A DNA stretch of 64,000 nt from Desulfotruncus arcticus DSM 17038 (lineage in GTDB: Bacteria; Bacillota; Desulfotomaculia; Desulfotomaculales; Desulfallaceae): assembly GCF_900113335.1 (NCBI RefSeq), contig NZ_FOOX01000002.1:430665-494664 (forward strand). The letters are read 5' to 3'. Position numbers and translations under genes: made by a program. Of this stretch, positions 60,037 through 64,000 are shown in pieces; the first letter of the stretch is position 1; the number at the start of each line of letters is the position of its first letter. The notes beneath the pieces were generated by a model that saw only the letters and a list, made by a program, of their open reading frames with translations, was not told the origin of the DNA and searched no databases.

Positions 60037-60474
60037 TTATTGCGCATAAGCCTCATAACTACCGGATACTGTTTCACCGGTACCGTTTCGGTAAACTGTT
60101 GCAGTAATTGTCAGCCGATATGAATAGCCTGTTGTCACATAATAGGTCTTATCGAAGAGCAGTTTTTCACCTGTAGCCTCAAGATCACTCCATGTTTTTA
60201 CAGCGGTATATGTTCCATCTGAGTTCTTGCGTGCCAACACCACTTTGCCGGTGATTTTTGTCGTACCGGATTTGCCAAGCACACGAGCGCCGCAAGTTCC
60301 TTTTCCGTCGTCAAAAGAAAGATTTACATTTACTGAAGTGGTGTTTGTCCACTGCGGGGACATCGTTATTTGTGGATTATTTACTGCGGCGAGCGACATC
60401 CCTCCCAGGGAAAAGTAGAATGCAAGAGCCAGAAGCAGAGAGGTACATTTCTTCATTCTCACAATCATTGTCAT
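60037..60474 (-). CDS. Small secreted protein of unknown function
   Basis: 145 aa. A signal peptide (MKKCTSLLLALAFYFSLGGMSLAA) follows a short extension; cleavage after SLAA is likely. The mature part is beta-rich: GKSGTTKITGKVVLARKNSDG, shown here by its parts GTTKITG and SDGTYTAVKTWSDL, then TTGYSYRLTITATVYRNGTGE. Proteins of this look are common in Clostridia and often lie beside ECF sigma/DUF4367 anti-sigma loci, as here. The ribosome site AAGGA favours ATG 60468 or 60474. Function unknown. Confidence 0.65.
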   Translation of the reverse strand: MTMIVRMKKCTSLLLALAFYFSLGGMSLAAVNNPQITMSPQWTNTTSVNVNLSFDDGKGTCGARVLGKSGTTKITGKVVLARKNSDGTYTAVKTWSDLEATGEKLLFDKTYYVTTGYSYRLTITATVYRNGTGETVSGSYEAYAQ

Positions 60475-60572
60475 TCCTTCTTTCGTTTATTTTTGAGGGA
60501 TTATTTCACCCTTTACTATATAAACGTTTGAAGGCATGATTTGGTAACACTTTTATCTGAAAAATTTTCAAA

Positions 60573-61165
60573 TTACTTTTTCAAGCTTTCTCCGATACGT
60601 ATTAATTCCGCGCTATCTATTTTGGATGTCAGCTCATAAACTAAGCCGTTTGATTGCCAAATCAATACATTGGCATCATCCGCAGTCAGTGCCTTAAACA
60701 AATATGCTGTATTTCCTGATACTTTAACTTTTGTGTACTCTGTATTCTCATTGTCAACTAATGAAGTTCCTGATTCTGCCGGCCGCTGGTCAAATAGAAT
60801 TTCATCCCCGGCATTATTTGCGTATATTAATGTAAATGTATTGCCATATCTTTCAGCCGATGTTTCTTTATAGCCCTCCGGCAAATAAGTTGGGCGGTAA
60901 ACATTCTCTTGCTGACTTTCTTTTTCCAACTCACCAAATTTCACTTCCGTATATTTTTCCTGCCAGGCAATAATAGCGTTAAATATTGAATTTCTCGTCG
61001 CTTCAACGCTCAACAGCACAGCGTTTAACAACGTAAATACTATGGCGATACAGGCAGCGACCTTACCAAATCTCCTTGCCAAATGCCGTATTTTTGACTT
61101 TCTGCGCCTTTGATAAATAAGCTTTTTAATTCGTCTGTCCAGTTCCGGCGATGCTTTAACTCCAT
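60573..61165 (-). pseudogene. DUF4367-type anti-sigma factor, N-terminus missing
   Basis: The frame reads VKASPELDRRIKKLIYQRRR, then a membrane helix (VAACIAIVFTLLNAVLLSV) and EKYTEVKF plus an extracytoplasmic DUF4367 domain (PTYLPEGYKET ... QSNGLVYELTSK). This is the usual anti-sigma order, but the N-terminal sigma-binding part before ASPELD is absent. The frame has no start codon before a TTG at 61082 and overlaps the end of the sigma gene in another frame. A deletion has apparently removed the 5' part of this gene. Confidence 0.7.
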
Positions 61166-61582
61166 TTTAAGATATAAAATATCGGAATAATTCTTATTCA
61201 GCTTGGCTATGGAGTCCGCTATTTTATCACAGGCACCCCTTGCGGCAATATCATCTAAAACCGGCTCTTTATATTCAGAGTATTCAATATAGTCATCAAG
61301 CGGCTTTGTTTGATTGCGGTTTTGCCTCCGCAATAGATCAAGTGAGATATTTCTCACTATAATAACGACAAACCCCCTTGTTTGGTGATCGTTAATTGTA
61401 TTAATTTTTTCAAGGTTATCAATTATTCTGATAAAAGCTTCGGATACGGCGTCCTCTGCCAGATGGGTTTCATGCAAGATGCTGTTTGCTATGTAGAGCA
61501 TGGTTCCACGATATAGCTTATAAATCTCGACCGCCTTATACCGGTCATCCTCATTTTTTATTGCCATTATAAGTGCAAGCAT
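61040..61582 (-). pseudogene. ECF sigma factor truncated by fusion into its anti-sigma gene
   Basis: 180 codons. Region 2 is normal (ILHETHLAEDAVSEAFIRII; NISLDLLRRQNRNQ), as is the linker up to LNKNYSDILYLKMEL. Then, where region 4 with its helix-turn-helix should begin, the reading frame continues out of frame through the anti-sigma sequence (KHRRNWTDELKSLF). The junction lies near 61150-61165. A protein without region 4.2 could not recognise a minus-35 element, so this is a deletion pseudogene. Confidence 0.7.
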
Positions 61583-61704
61583 AATCTTACCCCTGTAGTT
61601 AAATAAAATATAGCTGCTTTTATATGTTTATTATATCGTAATTTTTTACTTATTTCCGTCATGCTTTCAAGTTGTTGCATGCTTGATCAGTACATTTGGT
61701 CTCT

Positions 61705-62184
61705 GAACAAGAGTATCAGGAAAAATTCGTTGGGAAAAAGATAGAGTACTTATACATCCTATAGATGACGTGGTGGCGCGTGTTGTCCGTTCCGGGTCTG
61801 CAAAAATTACGACGGTGATGTAATGTCTGATCTGATGGCGACGGCATTTGGCAGTTGGCGATGATGACCTTGGTTTTAATGTCGCCGGAAGGGTTGCGAA
61901 TATGAGGTAGTCCATGGAACGTCCAACAAGTATTATTGCAGATATTAAAAGGGCAAGGAAACTTCCACAAACCCCTTGGCAACATTGTTTGCCTGGACCG
62001 GGTCACTGAAAAAGAGAGATGGACTTGACGGGTGGCTCTATCATGTCGGAATATACACCTCCGTCAAGACAATTGAGGACTATATAATGACTAAAGATTT
62101 TGCGCTATTATCTAGCTTATCTGAAAAAAAAAAGTGGTCAATAAAGAGGATTTCCTTTTAGAAATCAAGAAACAGTTAGATTAA
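61705..62184 (+). pseudogene. Degenerate copy of the icd 3' half
   Basis: The block begins GAACAAGAGTATCAGGAAAA like 56782 in icd and follows it to the stop region (AAGAAACAGTTAGATTAAG at 62165-62184). It has many substitutions, several small deletions (about 480 bases against 522) and stops in all frames. Recognisable parts are AATTACGACGGTGATGTAATG and CTGGACCGGGTCACTG. It marks the right border of the island that begins behind intact icd. Confidence 0.85.
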
Positions 62185-62390
62185 GGTGTTATGGAAGATA
62201 AAAGTTTTGTGCGCAGGGGGGAAACTTCCTTTATAGTATATTCTCAGTTATTGCTGCATTTTGTACTAAGTCTGGAAGTGCTCGTTGCAGTAGCATGTGT
62301 ATACACTTTTATAATATAATAAATAATTAGTCCCCAATATAAATGAATTTTTTATTTTTTGCCTTGAGTGTAGCGAAAGGAATGAAAACA

Positions 62391-62654
62391 ATGCAAGATG
62401 ATAATCAAGAGAAAAAAACAGAAGACGCTAGTAATAAAAAAAAGCAAACAGTGAAAGAATTTTTTTTATTATGGATAATTATGTCTATTTTGCTTATTTT
62501 AATTAGTAACCGATCTATTTTTTCTCTGCGCTTTATTTTTGAAGCCATTATCGGTACTGGTTTAACTGCTGCTGTTGCTTGCTTTTTTCCTTATGACCGA
62601 ATTAAAAATTTTAAATTTTGTAAAAAAAATAGCTGTTGTAAAATTTTTTTCTAA
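62391..62654 (+). CDS. Small membrane protein, hypothetical
   Basis: 87 aa. A charged N-terminus (MQDDNQEKKTEDASNKKKQT) precedes two hydrophobic segments (FFLLWIIMSILLILI; FIFEAIIGTGLTAAVACFF) and a Lys/Cys-rich end. AAAGGA lies seven bases before ATG 62391, which is preferred over 62343. Very AT-rich; no family recognised. It lies just outside the icd remnant. Confidence 0.5.
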   Translation: MQDDNQEKKTEDASNKKKQTVKEFFLLWIIMSILLILISNRSIFSLRFIFEAIIGTGLTAAVACFFPYDRIKNFKFCKKNSCCKIFF

Positions 62655-63095
62655 ACTACAGATGAAAGCCCCAAATCCGACTGGATTCAGGGCTAGATAG
62701 AATTCTTCGTAGTAAATTTCATTCTCAATCTCAGTATATATGGTACCTATACCATTCACAACTGCATACATTGTCATTACTCCTAAAGTACGCCTACCAT
62801 CTATAATACTGTAATCTTTGTGTTTTTGTTCCTATCTGTAACCAAAAGGAAACTGAAAACCTGTTACCCATTAACCTATATTCGAGCAATTACTAAACTT
62901 GCCATATTTAGAAAGTCTAAACTATTGGGTATCATCGATATTGGTCTGAGGAAATATAAGCGTTAGTAAATATCTAGCATCGGTACGCTCGGGAAATCGG
63001 GGCGGACGGTTACGCCGCAGACGCTGTGGCCGCCACAGATATGTGCAAACAATTCGCCGGCTAAAACCATAGCCAACCGGTTTCCGCTGTTTATA

Positions 63096-63151
63096 AAAAA
63101 ACCAGTCCCTCGTGAGCATGTAGTATTTATGGCTCCGGAGGGCTGGTTTTG
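63096..63151. terminator. Hairpin upstream of trmO
   Basis: AAAACCAGTCCCTC and GAGGGCTGGTTTT arms (one bulge) enclose a 26-base loop. The rest of the 62.66-63.2 kb gap has no supported gene; a minus-strand frame (VLAGELFAHICGGHSVCG) might be a remnant but has no ribosome site or family. Confidence 0.5.
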
Positions 63152-63232
63152 TATTTGTTTGAAGATGTATAATAAATAGAACAAATATGCCATGGTAAAC
63201 CAACATTGGCAAAAACGCAGGAGGTGTCGAAA

Positions 63233-63658
63233 TTGGAACTGGTGCAGATCGGGGTCATTCACAGCCCTTATCTGGAACGGAGTGCTGCGCCCCGCCAGGA
63301 ACGTTTGTCCGAAGAAATAATGACCCTGGAAATTTACCCGGCCTATGTGAATGGGCTAAAGGATATTGAACAGGTGAGTCATTTAATAGTGCTTTACTGG
63401 TGTGACCGGACGCAGCGGGATACTTTACAGACGGTGCCGCCCTCCGGCACGGATTTGCGCGGTGTATTCGCCTGCCGATCCCCTTCCCGTCCCAATCCCA
63501 TTGCCTTTTGTGTTGCAGAGTTATTAGGGCGCGAGAACAACCACTTGCGGGTTCGCGGCCTTGATGCGTTGGACGGCAGCCCGCTGCTGGATATTAAACC
63601 GTATGCCTCTGCCATTGATAGCATTACCGGCGCCCGTATTGGCTGGCAGGAAAAATAA
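63233..63658 (+). CDS. trmO: TrmO/TsaA-like tRNA methyltransferase
   Basis: 141 aa of the UPF0066 (TsaA/VirR) family, which methylates N6 of the t6A base at tRNA position 37 using S-adenosylmethionine. IGVIHSPYLERSAAPRQ at the start, VLYWCDR and the strongly conserved GVFACRSPSRPNPIAFCVAEL are family hallmarks, as is LDALDGSPLLDIKPY. The TTG at 63233 has AGGAGGTG six bases upstream; the frame is open to a TTG at 63206 that would overlap the ribosome site. Single-gene unit. Some relatives with this short length may act on other substrates. Confidence 0.85.
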   Translation: MELVQIGVIHSPYLERSAAPRQERLSEEIMTLEIYPAYVNGLKDIEQVSHLIVLYWCDRTQRDTLQTVPPSGTDLRGVFACRSPSRPNPIAFCVAELLGRENNHLRVRGLDALDGSPLLDIKPYASAIDSITGARIGWQEK

Positions 63659-63778
63659 TCGTTCAGAACCGCGGATACGGTTCGCTTTAATTATTAACTC
63701 AACTTTCACAGAACCAAAAACCCCTTTAAGCTAGGCACAACCTGAAACCAGCAAGTCTTAATTGCTTATGTTGACAAT

Positions 63779-64000
63779 TTAAGACGCATTAGCAACAGCA
63801 GGTAACATCTTTTTCCTTATATATGTTGGCAATTGTTGTAACCATATATCGACTTTTTCGGCAACAGATATTGCTTGAGATTCCACCGTATTACCAATCA
63901 CGATAGAGTTCATTATGGATAACAATTGGGTAAGGGCTGTTTGATAGTCAAGCTCCTTTACCTCATCACACATTATGAAGAACAGCTCCCCCAATGACTT
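63779..64000 (-). CDS. Unidentified protein, C-terminal part (cut by window edge)
   Basis: The frame is open to the right edge; visible residues read KSLGELFFIMCDEVKELDYQ and end VANAS. It is a helical, acidic-to-neutral sequence without recognised domain. It may start at the TTG at 63994 or beyond the window. No ribosome site can be judged. Confidence 0.4.
   Translation of the reverse strand, partial: KSLGELFFIMCDEVKELDYQTALTQLLSIMNSIVIGNTVESQAISVAEKVDIWLQQLPTYIRKKMLPAVANAS

Noticed and set aside
62562..62777. 71-codon minus-strand frame (MTMYAVVNGIGTIYTEIENE)
   Set aside because: Protein-like in its first half, but it overlaps the small membrane protein gene, has no ribosome site and no recognised family; possibly a remnant.

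Overview
The window looks like the chromosome of an anaerobic, spore-forming Firmicute of the Desulfotomaculum/Peptococcaceae type. This is inferred from the gene content: corrinoid methyltransferases with a RACo-type activator, HdrABC, a GerW/YtfJ sporulation protein, T-box leaders, a c-di-GMP-I riboswitch, strong AGGAGG ribosome sites and many TTG starts. No rRNA, tRNA or CRISPR array was seen.

Layout. 1-3.9 kb (minus): a drug-export operon (TetR, membrane-fusion protein, ABC ATPase, two ABC-2 permeases, the last cut by the edge). 4.3-6.7 kb: a membrane acyltransferase, an HhH-GPD DNA glycosylase and a Cys-rich four-helix-bundle protein. 6.9-14.7 kb: a complete four-gene Wadjet (JetD-JetA-JetB-JetC) plasmid-defence operon with its own promoter and terminator. 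14.8-26.0 kb: a methyl-transfer regulon. It holds a methyl-THF methyltransferase, two modules of corrinoid protein + UroD-type methyltransferase + 47-aa microprotein around a GPH transporter, a third corrinoid protein coupled to a GntR repressor, a RACo-like activator and a MetH-activation-like protein. Three TGTATATAC operators probably tie it together. 26.2-29.8 kb: hdrCBA behind a sigma-54 promoter. 30.0-33.9 kb: zinc phospholipase C-like protein, glycosyltransferase, MATE pump and MarR.

33.9-39.4 kb: a branched-chain amino-acid ABC transporter (livJHMGF) behind two tandem T-boxes, with a MITE-like palindrome and an 8-bp target duplication between them. 39.5-46.2 kb: a PAS-GGDEF-HD-GYP protein, a secreted copper-amine-oxidase-N-like protein, an ECF sigma/anti-sigma pair with an ECF-type promoter, DUF2953 and GerW. 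46.5-50.7 kb: an RND efflux pair. 50.8-54.2 kb (minus): an HD-GYP, STAS (frameshifted) and FapA operon behind a c-di-GMP-I riboswitch. 54.4-57.3 kb: XRE regulator, transposase debris, DedA and icd. 57.3-62.2 kb: an AT-rich decayed island between intact icd and a broken copy of the icd 3' half; it carries bacteriocin-like and secreted small proteins, transposase scraps and a fused, broken ECF sigma/anti-sigma locus. 62.3-64.0 kb: a small membrane protein, TrmO/TsaA and a gene fragment at the edge.

How the genes fit together (inference): a methylated substrate enters by the GPH carrier, the UroD-type enzymes move the methyl group to corrinoid proteins, the MtrH-like enzyme passes it to tetrahydrofolate, RACo re-reduces inactive Co(II), and HdrABC may handle the electrons. 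The most noteworthy items are the Wadjet operon, the paired 47-aa microproteins with near-identical corrinoid proteins, the shared operators, the T-box/MITE arrangement and the riboswitch-controlled c-di-GMP operon.
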